Positions 46,700 through 55,650 are shown, numbered from the stretch's first letter. The stretch: 64,000 bases of DNA from Phycisphaerales bacterium (GCA_905339235.1 CAJPFG010000005.1:1-64000); one strand, 5' to 3'. Program-made: numbers and translations. Notes: a model not told the origin generated them from the letters alone.

Positions 46700-48358
46700 G
46701 TGCCCCCGCTCCCCCGACAGCCCCTGAGCGTGCTCGCGACAATCGAGGATCGCCTGCGCGCCCTGCCCCCGGAGCCGCGCTCCGCGTATGTCGGCCGCGC
46801 CGAGGAACTCTGCGCCCAGGTGCAGCCCGAGGTGTCGTACCCGGAGTCCTGGATCGCTCAGCGACTCGCCCCGCACGATCCGCCCCCGCCCGAAGATCGC
46901 GTGGTTTCCGGATCGGACCTGCTGGCCGGTCTGTGCGCGTTCGTCGAGCGGCAGTCATCGCTCGCCAGGGCCCCCGCCGCCCAACTCACCGGGGCCGTGA
47001 CCATGGAGGCGCTCCTGAAGCGCTGGCGCGTCAGCCGCGCCACTCTCACCCGCGTTCGTAAGCTCGGCCTCCCCGCGCGACGCGTGCGCAACGCGGCGGG
47101 GCGCGAGCGCGTGGTATTCACGTCCGGCGCCGTGGAGGCGTTCGAGCGACGGAACGCGGGCATCCTGGCGCGCGGAGGGTCCTACTCGCGCTACACGCCG
47201 GCGGAAGCGCGCCGGATCGTCCGCTGCGCCGAGCGATACCGCCGGTGCCTGGGCTACCCCTTGACGCGCGCCGTCCGGCGGATCGCCGCACGCACCGGCC
47301 GCAGCGAGGAAGGCGTGCGGCAAGCGATCCTCCGCCACGACCGCGCCGTTGGGCCCGCCGCGATCTTCGTGCACACCCCGCACCTGGACAACCGCACGCG
47401 GGAGGTCCTCTTCCGCGCCTGGCGGCAGGGTGTGGATGTGGGCGTGATGGCCCGCAAGTACCGCCGATCGCGGGCCGCGGTGAGGCGGGGGATCAACGTG
47501 GCCCGCGCCGAGCGGCTCGCGGCGCTCACGAAGGGCGGTCAACTCGATTCGCACGTGGGCCCGACCTTCCACCTCCCCAGGGCCGAGGAAGTCGTGCTCG
47601 CGCCCCCGGCGGTGCGCGAAGACATCGGGCGGCCCGTGCCGACCGGAATCCGCGAGATTCTTGCGGTCGCCCGTGCCAAGCAGACCCCCGTCCCCATCGA
47701 AGAGCAACACAGGGCCATCGCCTACCAGTTCCTCAAGTGGCGCGCGGCCAGGGGCATCGCGCGGCTCAAGCCGCTTCAGCCGCAGGGGACGCTTCTGGAT
47801 CGCATCGAGACCGACCTTCGATGGGCGTCGCGCCTGAAGGTGGAACTGGTCCGGACCGGGTTCCCGCTCCTCGTCCGCTCGTTGGAAGGGCGGCTGGGGC
47901 GAGCACTGGAGGATGTGCCCCCCGCGGCCCTGGGGCTCATTCTCGAAGAGGCCATCCACGCGCTGGCCGCGGGAGTGGATGCCTTCGACCCCCCGCGCGG
48001 CGGACGGATCGCCGGGCCGATGGGGCTGGCGGTGGACCGCGTCGGCGTGAAGTGGGCCAAAGATCCCCGTTCGGGCGGGGATGCCCGCCGCGCCACCCAG
48101 TTGCTCACCGGAACAGAACGTATCCAAGACTGGAGCACGGCGATCTCGCCCTGGCAGCGCTGGCTGGAGCCGCCGGACCGCGTGCGGGCGTGGGCGCTAA
48201 CCGGCAAAGGGGCGGGCGCCAAGTTCCTGCGCGCCCGCTTCGGGTGGGGCGGGCCACCCCGAACTCTGGCGGAGTTGTGCGGCGATGGTGCGATCAAGCC
48301 CACTCGCGCGCCCATTCACGAGAGCAAACTGGTCCGCGAAGCCGGGCGCAGTCCGTGA
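46700..48358 (+). CDS. Divergent sigma-70-like protein with N-terminal HTH
   Basis: A 552-residue protein from a GTG at 46700. The N-terminal region has an HTH of DNA-binding type (about residues 101-125: LLKRWRVSRATLTRVRKLGL). Residues ~390-450 resemble sigma region 2: LLVRSLEGRLGR, then AAGVDAFDPPRGGRIAGPMG, which aligns with the canonical AVEKFDPERG.KFSTYA block. The C-terminus (about 505-530: AKFLRARFGWGGPPRTLAEL) resembles the start of sigma region 4, but that region is truncated. The middle is Arg-rich and helical. This is an inference from motifs. No obvious anti-sigma gene is adjacent. I do not know a published family for it. Confidence 0.55.
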   Translation: MPPLPRQPLSVLATIEDRLRALPPEPRSAYVGRAEELCAQVQPEVSYPESWIAQRLAPHDPPPPEDRVVSGSDLLAGLCAFVERQSSLARAPAAQLTGAVTMEALLKRWRVSRATLTRVRKLGLPARRVRNAAGRERVVFTSGAVEAFERRNAGILARGGSYSRYTPAEARRIVRCAERYRRCLGYPLTRAVRRIAARTGRSEEGVRQAILRHDRAVGPAAIFVHTPHLDNRTREVLFRAWRQGVDVGVMARKYRRSRAAVRRGINVARAERLAALTKGGQLDSHVGPTFHLPRAEEVVLAPPAVREDIGRPVPTGIREILAVARAKQTPVPIEEQHRAIAYQFLKWRAARGIARLKPLQPQGTLLDRIETDLRWASRLKVELVRTGFPLLVRSLEGRLGRALEDVPPAALGLILEEAIHALAAGVDAFDPPRGGRIAGPMGLAVDRVGVKWAKDPRSGGDARRATQLLTGTERIQDWSTAISPWQRWLEPPDRVRAWALTGKGAGAKFLRARFGWGGPPRTLAELCGDGAIKPTRAPIHESKLVREAGRSP

Positions 48359-48422
48359 GAGTTCACCAGGCGGCGGTGGACCGTCGCCTTCGCCTCGCAC
48401 GCCCGGGTCTCTACCATGATGC

Positions 48423-49982
48423 ATGACTCCCGAGATCGTCTCGGTGAAACTCATCGTCGGGCTTGAGGTGCACGTGGAACTCGCCACGCGCCGCAAGATG
48501 TTCAGCGCCTCCCCCAGCCCCGCCCACCCCGACTTTGAGTCCGCCCCGCCCAACACCCTGCTCGATCCCGTGGTGCTGGGGTTGCCGGGAGCGCTCCCGG
48601 TGATGAACCGCGCGGCCGTCGAACTCGCCATGCTCGTCGGGCAGGCCCTCAACTGCACCATATCGGGCGTCACGAAGTGGGATCGCAAGAACTACTTCTA
48701 CCCCGACATGCCCAAGGCCTACCAGATCAGCCAGTACGACCTGCCCCTGTGCTTCGACGGGAGCGTTGAACTGCCGGCGCAGGACGAGCACGGATTTCCC
48801 GACCATTCGCGGCCGGCGCGGACCATCGGGATCATCCGGGCGCATCTCGAGGAAGACGCGGGCAAACTCCTTCACGAGGCTCCGGGCGGGCACGCCATCG
48901 ACCACTCCATCCTCGACCTCAACCGCGCGGGCACGCCCCTGCTGGAGATCGTTACCCAGCCCGACTTCGAGAGCGCCGACGAGGTCGTGCTCTTCGCGAA
49001 ACTCCTGCGCACCACCTGCCGCTTCCTCGGCGCGACCCAGGGCGTCATGCAGAAGGGGCACATGAGATTCGAGCCCAACATCAACTGCCACCTGACGCTC
49101 GCCGACGGCCGGCTGATCAAGTCTCCCATCGTCGAGGTCAAGAACCTCAACTCGTTCAAATCGCTTCGCGGGGCCATCGAGTTCGAGGCCCGCGAGCAGC
49201 CCCGTCGCTGGCTCGAGGACCGGCGCGAGATGGGGCGCGGCGCCAAAACCACCCGCGGCTGGGACGATGCGCGCAACGAGACCTACATCCAGCGCGAGAA
49301 AGAAGACGCCCACGACTACCGCTACTTCCCCGATCCCGACCTGGTCCCCCTCGTCGTAGACGACGCGTGGCGAGAGCGGGTCCGGGCGCGGCTGCCCGAA
49401 CTGCCCGCCGCGCGGCTCGGGCGCTACGTCCGCGAGGCGGGGCTCCCCGCGAAGGAGGCCTTCGCGCTGGTGGACGAACGGCTCACTTGCGAGTTCTACG
49501 AGTCTGTCGTCGAGCACCTCGTCGCCGTGGGCGTGCAGCGAGCCCGCGCGGGGAAACTCGCGGCCAACTGGGTGCTGGGCGCCTGCGCCCAGCGCGCGAA
49601 CGAGCAGGGCAGGTTACCCCACGAGGCCGGAATCACGCCGCAAGACCTGGCCCATCTCGCCCGGCTGCGCGAAGACGGCAAGATCGCCAACCAGGGGGCC
49701 GAGGAACTCTTCGAGGCGCTGTGTGCGACCCCGGAATCGTCGGTGCCGGGGCGTGCCGAAGCGCTCGCCGCCGAGCGCAACCTCCTCATCGTCCGCGACG
49801 ACGCCGCGACCGAGCGATGGATCGATCAGGTCTTTGCCGCGAATCCCAAGGTGGTGGAGGACGTGAAGTCCGGCAAGGCGGCCGCGGCGGGGCGGCTCGT
49901 GGGCGAGGTGATGAAACTCGCGGGCGGCAAGGCCGACGCCAAGGCCGTCCGCGAAGCCATCCTCCGCAAACTCGGAGCCTGA
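48423..49982 (+). CDS. gatB: Aspartyl/glutamyl-tRNA amidotransferase subunit B
   Basis: Transamidates Glu-tRNA-Gln (and Asp-tRNA-Asn) with GatA and GatC. It has 519 residues. The start is VKLIVGLEVHVELATRRKMF; LNCTISGVTKWDRKNYFYPD and MPKAYQISQYDLPL are hallmark blocks. The kinase-like core includes HLEEDAGKLLHE and the C-terminal YqeY/GatB domain starts about residue 375. gatA and gatC are not adjacent. Confidence 0.95.
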   Translation: MTPEIVSVKLIVGLEVHVELATRRKMFSASPSPAHPDFESAPPNTLLDPVVLGLPGALPVMNRAAVELAMLVGQALNCTISGVTKWDRKNYFYPDMPKAYQISQYDLPLCFDGSVELPAQDEHGFPDHSRPARTIGIIRAHLEEDAGKLLHEAPGGHAIDHSILDLNRAGTPLLEIVTQPDFESADEVVLFAKLLRTTCRFLGATQGVMQKGHMRFEPNINCHLTLADGRLIKSPIVEVKNLNSFKSLRGAIEFEAREQPRRWLEDRREMGRGAKTTRGWDDARNETYIQREKEDAHDYRYFPDPDLVPLVVDDAWRERVRARLPELPAARLGRYVREAGLPAKEAFALVDERLTCEFYESVVEHLVAVGVQRARAGKLAANWVLGACAQRANEQGRLPHEAGITPQDLAHLARLREDGKIANQGAEELFEALCATPESSVPGRAEALAAERNLLIVRDDAATERWIDQVFAANPKVVEDVKSGKAAAAGRLVGEVMKLAGGKADAKAVREAILRKLGA

Positions 49983-49986
49983 GCGC

Positions 49987-50370
49987 ATGCGCACGAAACG
50001 CAAGCCCCGTACCAATGTCGCGAGCCTTCGCGACATCCCCAACGTCGGCCCGGCCACCGAGCGCGATCTGCACCGGCTGGGGATCCGCACGCCCGCCGGC
50101 CTGATCGGCCGCGATGGAATCGTCCTCTACCGCCGCCTGTGCCAGATTACCGGCGTGCGGTATGATCCGTGCTGCGCCGATGTCTTCATCGCCGTGGTGG
50201 ACTACATGAACGGCGCGCCCGCGGCGCCATGGTTCAGGTACACCGCGCGGCGCAAGGCGCTCATGCCCCCGCCCGCGCCGGCGAAGAAGCGCCCGTCGAG
50301 CCGCCCGAAGGCGCGGCCAACCCGTCCGACAGCGGCACGGGCTTCTCACCCTCGCGCCACTTCGTCCTGA
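49987..50370 (+). CDS. Helix-hairpin-helix (Cdd1-like) protein
   Basis: A 127-residue protein four bases after gatB. The N-terminal 75 residues match Cdd1/pathogenicity-locus HhH proteins: LRDIPNVGPATERDLHRLGI, then IGRDGIVLYRRLCQITGVRY followed by DPCC, and PWFRYTARR. The HhH binds DNA or a partner. The tail (APAKKRPSSRPKARPTRP...) is basic and lies in the region that overlaps the convergent GT2 gene by 110 bases, so its length may be overstated. Confidence 0.75.
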   Translation: MRTKRKPRTNVASLRDIPNVGPATERDLHRLGIRTPAGLIGRDGIVLYRRLCQITGVRYDPCCADVFIAVVDYMNGAPAAPWFRYTARRKALMPPPAPAKKRPSSRPKARPTRPTAARASHPRATSS

Positions 50371-51214
50371 ACCGATCCGTCAGGTACGGCAATCCCAGCG
50401 CGTACATCGCTCGCTGCGCCGCCGACTTGAGCGGGGGGAACAGGTGCTCACGCCCGCGTCGGTCGGGCAGTGGTTGGCCCGGCGTCCACGCGAGCAGGCG
50501 AGGATCTTCGTCGGGCACGACCAGCCGCCGCCAGTCTTGGGCGTTCCAGTGCTCGCCGTGGTGCGACAGGCGAGCCATCGCCGAGCGCAGCCGGCATCGC
50601 GCCGCCATCTGCGGCGGGTCACGGTGCTTGTAATGCCGCACCGGGATGCGCTCGACCGCGACCACCCCCGGGCTGTACGGCAGGTTGTGCCCACGCCCCC
50701 AGCGCATGCCGCTCCGATACCGGAAGAACCGCAGTTCCGCGAGCGGTTCGACGTAGAACCGCCGCCGGCGCAACTCGATGGGCCGCGCGCGATCCGCGAT
50801 GGTCTCCTCGCCCTGCTCCCACGCCGCGGCGTCGCTCGCCGTCAGCACGAACTCGTACTGCTGCGTGCACACCCTCCCCTCGTGGGGGGCCACGCGATCT
50901 CGCAGGAACTCGCGCGGATCGACGTGGTAAAACTCGTCCGCGTCCATCCGGCACACCCAGTCCCCGTGCGCACACGCGTGCTTCACCCGCTCGAACACGT
51001 ATCCTCGTGTGTCGTTATCGAAGACGACCTCCTCGCGAGCCACCGGCCGGATGCGGGCCGTTCCCGCGGACATCTCCCGCACGATCTCCCACGTCCCGTC
51101 CGTACTCCCCGTGTCGTACACGTGGATCGCGTCGGCCCACGCCAGCGCGCTCGTGAGACTCTGGGCGATGACGTCGCCCTCGTCCCGCACGCAGAGAATG
51201 GCTTGGATGCGCAC
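50261..51214 (-). CDS. Glycosyltransferase family 2 protein
   Basis: A 317-residue GT-A enzyme. The start MRIQAILCVRDEGDVIAQSL (GTG at 51214) has the typical GT2 N-terminus, with DTGSTDGTWE and RMDADEFYHV (DxD-like) downstream. An upstream GTG at 51244 is an alternative with better ribosome-binding spacing; earlier starts would overlap the divergent gene's leader. The C-terminal Pro/Gly/Ala-rich tail runs convergently over the HhH gene's 3' end. Donor and acceptor are unknown. Confidence 0.8.
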   Translation of the reverse strand: MRIQAILCVRDEGDVIAQSLTSALAWADAIHVYDTGSTDGTWEIVREMSAGTARIRPVAREEVVFDNDTRGYVFERVKHACAHGDWVCRMDADEFYHVDPREFLRDRVAPHEGRVCTQQYEFVLTASDAAAWEQGEETIADRARPIELRRRRFYVEPLAELRFFRYRSGMRWGRGHNLPYSPGVVAVERIPVRHYKHRDPPQMAARCRLRSAMARLSHHGEHWNAQDWRRLVVPDEDPRLLAWTPGQPLPDRRGREHLFPPLKSAAQRAMYALGLPYLTDRFRTKWREGEKPVPLSDGLAAPSGGSTGASSPARAGA

Positions 51215-51302
51215 CTCCCAGCGTACGCCCCGGCCTTTCCACACGCACCGCCCCGCCACGACTCTACACTTGCCCTCGGTTTCTCCCGCGAAAGGACGCT
51301 TG

Positions 51303-52424
51303 ATGCGCGCCATCGTCACCGGCCAGATCGGAATGGACAAGAAGCCCTACCTCGACGCCGCGGCCCGCTTCGCCGGCCAGCAGGGCGAGTCGCTCCCTCT
51401 CTACCACGTCGGCGACCTGATGTACCGCGAGGCCCCCGACGTGCGCTCCGGCAAGATCCTCGACCTGCCCATCTCGAGGCTCAACTCCCTCCGACGCGCC
51501 GCCTTCAAGGACATCATCTCCGAAAGCAAAGACGCCAAGAACATGATCGTGAACACCCACGCCACCTTCCGCTGGCGCCACGGCCTGTTCGCCGCCTTCG
51601 ACTACGACCAGATCACCGCCATCCGCCCCGACCTGTTCATCTGCATCGTGGACAACATCGAGGTCGTCCACCACCGCCTCCATGAAGAGCACGACATCGA
51701 CGCCACGCTCAAGGACTGCATGGTCTGGCGCGAGGAGGAAATCCTCGCCACCGAACTCATGAGCAAGGCCATCCCGGGCTCCCAGTTCTACATCCTCAGC
51801 CGCGGCCGGCACCAGCCCACCACCCGCACTCTCTTCCGCCTCATCTGCCGCCCCGGCATGCGAAAGGTCTACCCCTCCTTCCCCATGAGCCACGTCGTGG
51901 ACATGCCCGACGTGCTCGCTGAAATCGACAAGTTCCGCGCCGACCTCGCCCAGCACTTCGTCACCTTCGACCCCGGGGACGTAGACGAGAAACTGCTCCT
52001 CGAGCGCGCCCTCGCCGCGGCCAAGGAAGGAAAGGATTGGCTGGAAGTCGCCCCGCACGCCTTCGGCGGGGCCAAGACCGCGCAGCCCATCCGCGTGCGC
52101 ATCCGCGAGGTCCTCGACATCGCCGGCGACGTGGACGGACAGATCTACATGCGGGATTTCAAACTCGTGGACCAGGCCGACATGATCGTCTCCTACATCC
52201 CCGAACTCCCCGGCGGGGTCCCCGGCCTCTCCAGCGGCGTGGAACGCGAACTCCACCACGCCTTCGAGCACACCAAGGAAGTCTTCGTGGTCTGGAAACC
52301 CAAAAAGACACCCTCGCCCTTCATCAGCGAGACGGCCACCCGGATCTTCAAGAGCACGGAAGAAGCCCTGAAGTACTTCGAGGACAACGGGTACTTCAGC
52401 GAGAAGAACCTGTTCGGGAACTAG
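51303..52424 (+). CDS. P-loop-like plus nucleoside deoxyribosyltransferase-like protein
   Basis: A 373-residue protein preceded by AAAGGAC. The N-terminus MRAIVTGQIGMDKKPYLDAA resembles an adenylate kinase-like P-loop, but the GxxGxxKK motif is atypical. NTHATFRWRHGLF and DLFICIVDN fit a kinase-like core. The C-terminal ~100 residues (YMRDFKLVDQADMIVSYIPE, then SSGVERELHHAFEHTKEVFV) look like the nucleoside 2-deoxyribosyltransferase/YtoQ fold, ending SPFISETATRIFKSTEEAL. Function is unknown; the two-part architecture is my inference. The stop codon overlaps that of the convergent PEP-CTERM gene (CTAG). Confidence 0.6.
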   Translation: MRAIVTGQIGMDKKPYLDAAARFAGQQGESLPLYHVGDLMYREAPDVRSGKILDLPISRLNSLRRAAFKDIISESKDAKNMIVNTHATFRWRHGLFAAFDYDQITAIRPDLFICIVDNIEVVHHRLHEEHDIDATLKDCMVWREEEILATELMSKAIPGSQFYILSRGRHQPTTRTLFRLICRPGMRKVYPSFPMSHVVDMPDVLAEIDKFRADLAQHFVTFDPGDVDEKLLLERALAAAKEGKDWLEVAPHAFGGAKTAQPIRVRIREVLDIAGDVDGQIYMRDFKLVDQADMIVSYIPELPGGVPGLSSGVERELHHAFEHTKEVFVVWKPKKTPSPFISETATRIFKSTEEALKYFEDNGYFSEKNLFGN

Positions 52425-53119
52425 CGGCGGCGGCGGACGCTACCCACGAGTCCGGTCAGAGCCAAGGCGGTGATCCCCGGGTCAGGTACAAAGACAATGT
52501 CGAAGTTCAACGTGGCTTCGGCCCTGGGCGATGGCGGTACGCCAGAAAAGGCCGACGCGATGTTCCCAACATACAGCGTGTATGAGCCAGGTTGAAGGTC
52601 GATTGCTTCCGCCAAGATCATCGGTTGGCCGGGGTCGCCTTGGTTGAGCCAGTCGAACAGATGGAGTCCATCGCGGGAGAGGCGAATCGAGTTGGCGGTG
52701 TAGTAGGGAATGGTGGCGTAGGACGTTCCTGCAAGAGTGCCACGTACGGCCGTGAGAACCTCAAAGGTGCAAGTTGTGAAGCCGTACGCGGATGCAAACA
52801 ACGGGGCCTCATCGTCGTCATGCAGTCCGGGGCTGACCAGAAGCCTGCTTGAAAAACTGACGTGGTACGGATCAGAAGCATGTGTCAGCAACGAATGATT
52901 TGAGAGCAGAGCGTGGGTCGAGCCGCGATGAACGATTTCAGCGGAGTTGAACGCGACATTCGGCAGCCACGGACCCAGAATGTCGGTGTGCCGGCTGAAG
53001 AACATAGCCCCGTCGCCAGCCTGTATGCCAAACGTGGCGTCTATCTCTCCCCACCGGATCGAACCAGCGCAAAGCGTGGTCGAGCAAAAGACCCCGACGA
53101 GAGCAGACGTCTTCATCAT
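52421..53119 (-). CDS. PEP-CTERM exported protein, tandem copy 3
   Basis: A 232-residue protein with an N-terminal signal (MMKTSALVGVFCSTTLCAGS). The C-terminus VPDPGITALALTGLVGSVRR is a PEP-CTERM-like anchor. The interior has the DGLHLFDWLNQGDPGQPMIL block, closely related in pattern to the two genes upstream (SWRNWGSPGQPISF; YSWGNSGWPNSHEVL). These three are probably members of one expanded family. Function is unknown. The stop CTA overlaps the stop TAG of the P-loop gene. Confidence 0.78.
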   Translation of the reverse strand: MMKTSALVGVFCSTTLCAGSIRWGEIDATFGIQAGDGAMFFSRHTDILGPWLPNVAFNSAEIVHRGSTHALLSNHSLLTHASDPYHVSFSSRLLVSPGLHDDDEAPLFASAYGFTTCTFEVLTAVRGTLAGTSYATIPYYTANSIRLSRDGLHLFDWLNQGDPGQPMILAEAIDLQPGSYTLYVGNIASAFSGVPPSPRAEATLNFDIVFVPDPGITALALTGLVGSVRRRR

Positions 53120-53151
53120 AATACTGAGTCCTCCAGTTGCCCCACGGTGGA

Positions 53152-53889
53152 TCACGCCGGTTGGGTCGTTCGCCGCGATCGCGGTGGAACCGCCAAAAGC
53201 AGAAGGGCAACGAGCGCAAGCGTGGGCGGCGTAGGGACAAAGCGCACCGACAGATCCAACTGGGCAGAGACCGGTGGAACGGGAGCGAGAGGAGTGAGGG
53301 CGCCGGCCTCGATGCCGAACACGAGTACGTAAGAGCCCGGTGCGAGAATCGGAGTGCCCTCGAACGAAATGGGCTGTCCTGGGCTGCCCCAGTTGCGCCA
53401 GCTCATGATGTCGATTCCGCTTTCGGTTGTGAGATCGAACCAGGCATTCGTTCCCATGCCCGAAGGGGTCGCGCCGCCGTGTCCGTCGACGATCAGTGCC
53501 CCAGAGTCATTCACGACGAGGGTAGTTCGGACCCACGTCGTTGAGTTCGAGAGCAAAGCGGACTCGCCGGTAGTTCTGAGGCCCGGGACGAGCCAAGCCC
53601 TCGTGTGCAGTGTGAGTGTCAGGGTCGTGTGGTCAAACGTCAGGCTCGAGTCGTTGCCCGCGATGCTTGTCGTCGTCCCCCGCGTGAATGTTCCCGATGA
53701 GTCAAACGAAAATGGGAGTGGCCATGCCGACGAGAACCCGGCGCTCTGGCTGATCTGTGCCGCGTTATCCGAGTCCTGCACGCTCCACGAAGTCCAGCCT
53801 TCGGACTCAACAGCAACGATGTCACCGGACGCTTGGGTCCAAACGCAGGCCGCGGCGGCGACGATGTTGCATCGCGCGAGCGAGTTCAT
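53152..53889 (-). CDS. PEP-CTERM exported protein, tandem copy 2
   Basis: A 245-residue protein starting MNSLARCNIVAAAACVWTQA. The N-terminus is a signal peptide cut near the ASGDI segment. The body contains SESALLSNSTTWVRTTLVV-like segments and IMSWRNWGSPGQPISFEGTP, followed by LAPGSYVLVFGIEAG. The tail FVPTPPTLALVALLLLAVPP is the anchor. Its shared SWxNxGxPG...LxPGxYxL block shows it to be paralogous with its two neighbours. Confidence 0.78.
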   Translation of the reverse strand: MNSLARCNIVAAAACVWTQASGDIVAVESEGWTSWSVQDSDNAAQISQSAGFSSAWPLPFSFDSSGTFTRGTTTSIAGNDSSLTFDHTTLTLTLHTRAWLVPGLRTTGESALLSNSTTWVRTTLVVNDSGALIVDGHGGATPSGMGTNAWFDLTTESGIDIMSWRNWGSPGQPISFEGTPILAPGSYVLVFGIEAGALTPLAPVPPVSAQLDLSVRFVPTPPTLALVALLLLAVPPRSRRTTQPA

Positions 53890-53973
53890 GACGGATATCT
53901 CCGCTGTGCTTCCAAGGAAAACCCCAACGCCTCGCCATCGCCTATGGCCCGGCCGGTGCAAGGCACAAGGAGA

Positions 53974-54705
53974 CTATCGGGTACGCCTGCCGCTCGCGAC
54001 CAACAGTACACCGAACACCGCAAGGGCCATCGGTGCGGGCACGATCCGGATCGTCGTATCGATCGAGGCGAGCGAAAGAGGTTCCGTGCCCTGCCCTCGA
54101 ACTGTCGGATACGAGTATGCCCAGCACGAAACGTTCAGAGTCCAGGTTCCGGCAGGAAGATCAACGAAACTTGACAGCACCTCGTGGCTGTTCGGCCATC
54201 CCGAGTTGCCCCAACTGTACACGATTTCGTTGGAGTCTCGATTCACAATACCGATTTGAGCCGCCAGGATGAATCCGCCCACTTCGGTCACATTCGTATC
54301 GGCGTTCATCCATACCCGCGCCGAATCGGTTGCGTCAAAAGTCCACTGCACCATCGAACGGGAGTGAACGAGAAGCAACGGCTCGTACGGATCGCAGTAA
54401 CCCGGTTCGAGGCGAGCAGTCGCAGCAAGCTGAAGGACCCCGGTCTGGGCATCGAGGCTGAGATCGCTGTCGATCCGGGCGTGAGCGCGCTGAGTTCCCT
54501 CAACTACGTCACCCGCCGCGTGTACGGGAAGGTCGATGGACGTGCCGTAGAACCAAACTCCGTCGCCGGCGATTCCGCCATTTCCATACCACACGCCCCA
54601 CTCCGCCCGACCTTCGCCGGTGACAAACGTCACCGCGCCGAGAGAGGTGCTCGAAAACGCAAGAAGCAGGCCGACAAACGAACCAGCGGCGAGTCGAGTC
54701 ATCAC
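53974..54705 (-). CDS. PEP-CTERM exported protein, tandem copy 1
   Basis: A 243-residue protein. The signal peptide is MMTRLAAGSFVGLLLAFSST, probably cut after SLGA. It shows RSMVQWTFDATDSARVWMNA and YSWGNSGWPNSHEVLSSFVD, then LPAGTWTLNVSCWAYSYP. The C-terminal VPAPMALAVFGVLLVASGRR is PEP-CTERM-like. It is the first of three same-direction paralogues, separated by gaps of 84 and 32 bases. No exosortase is encoded in the window. Confidence 0.78.
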   Translation of the reverse strand: MMTRLAAGSFVGLLLAFSSTSLGAVTFVTGEGRAEWGVWYGNGGIAGDGVWFYGTSIDLPVHAAGDVVEGTQRAHARIDSDLSLDAQTGVLQLAATARLEPGYCDPYEPLLLVHSRSMVQWTFDATDSARVWMNADTNVTEVGGFILAAQIGIVNRDSNEIVYSWGNSGWPNSHEVLSSFVDLPAGTWTLNVSCWAYSYPTVRGQGTEPLSLASIDTTIRIVPAPMALAVFGVLLVASGRRTR

Positions 54706-54809
54706 GACCTCCCGATTGAATCCCGGATTGGAGGGCCCGCAACCCTTGTGCCAAAGGGGATCAAAGTGACTGAAACCGCCGGCGCCCCCTCCCCAATCAC
54801 CTCTTGACC

Positions 54810-55214
54810 ATGTACGCTGATCCCGCCAGCATGAACCCCGACCCGGCCCAACCCGCCGATCCCCTCCACGATCCCCACGCCACAGAATGGGAGCGGACGT
54901 ACGCCATGTTCGTCCACCTTTCCCTCATCGCGGCCCACGTGGTGCTGCCCGTCGTGGCCCCGCTCATTCTCTGGCTTATCAAGCGGGAAAAGTCCCCCTA
55001 CGTCGATGACCACGGCAAGGAAGCCATGAACTTCCAGATCAGCCTCGTCATCTACTTCCTCGCCTCCGCTCTCCTCATCCCCGCCTGCGGCGTCGGCGGG
55101 ATCCTGATCGCGGCCGTGTACGTGCTGGGGCTGGTGGGCATGATCCTGGCCTCCATCGCGGCCTACCAGGGCCGCTACTACCGCTACCCCGCCACCATCC
55201 GCCTCATTAAGTGA
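54810..55214 (+). CDS. DUF4870 membrane protein
   Basis: A 134-residue protein. The ATG at 54810 gives MYADPASMNPD; a TTG two codons earlier is the alternative start. A Pro/Asp-rich cytoplasmic N-terminus leads into the DUF4870 block ERTYAMFVHLSLIAAHVVLP, LIKREKSPYVDDHGKEAMNF and QISLVIYFLASALLI, with three or four helices. Members occur widely; their function is unclear. A short intergenic region with a dyad separates it from feoA. Confidence 0.85.
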   Translation: MYADPASMNPDPAQPADPLHDPHATEWERTYAMFVHLSLIAAHVVLPVVAPLILWLIKREKSPYVDDHGKEAMNFQISLVIYFLASALLIPACGVGGILIAAVYVLGLVGMILASIAAYQGRYYRYPATIRLIK

Positions 55215-55241
55215 CCTCCCAATACCCGGCGAACGGTTGTG

Positions 55242-55260
55242 TTGAAACCCAGTCTCAACT
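55242..55260. promoter_or_regulatory. Inverted repeat upstream of feoA, candidate operator
   Basis: GTTGA-N9-TCAAC lies 15 bases before the feoA start. It has the size of a 19-base metalloregulator operator (Fur or DtxR) but does not match either consensus well. Confidence 0.25.
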
Positions 55261-55275
55261 GCGGTACCCTTCCCC

Positions 55276-55650
55276 GTGGCCGCAAACCAGATTCATGACT
55301 CCAAAATGCCCGGGGAGGCCGCCCCCGTGGTTGATGGCTGTTGCCAGGGAACGAGCGCCAACGGGCACACGCCCCGCAAGGGTGTCGCCCTGACCAGTCT
55401 CACCTCCGGCCAGGTCGGCGTGATCTGTGAAACCTGCACCGAGCCCGGCGACGCGATGCTCCTGCGAGCCATGGGGCTTCGGCCCAACGCCACCATCCGC
55501 GTCTGCCGCCTGGGCGAACCCTGCATCGTCGAGGTGATCCCCAGCCGCGCCGGTGAGGGCACGCAGTGCTCGCGGGTCGATTGCCGCTGCCGCATCGGGC
55601 TCGCGTACCTGCTCGCGCAGCGAGTCATGGTCGCGGTCGAAGCGTCATGA
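55276..55650 (+). CDS. feoA: Ferrous iron transport protein A
   Basis: A 124-residue SH3-like protein. From residue ~38: TSLTSGQVGVICETCTEPGD, then LRAMGLRPNATIRVCRLGEP, then CRCRIGLAYLLAQRVMV; this is a full FeoA domain, with extra cysteines. The first ~35 residues are a non-conserved extension; a shorter start at 55306 (MPGEAAPVV) is possible. Its stop overlaps the feoB start (ATGA at 55647-55650). It is thought to modulate FeoB gating. Confidence 0.9.
   Translation: MAANQIHDSKMPGEAAPVVDGCCQGTSANGHTPRKGVALTSLTSGQVGVICETCTEPGDAMLLRAMGLRPNATIRVCRLGEPCIVEVIPSRAGEGTQCSRVDCRCRIGLAYLLAQRVMVAVEAS

Noticed and set aside
53354-54259. Plus-strand frame opposite two PEP-CTERM genes
   Set aside because: It lies antisense to genes with signal peptides and sorting tails, so it is a shadow.
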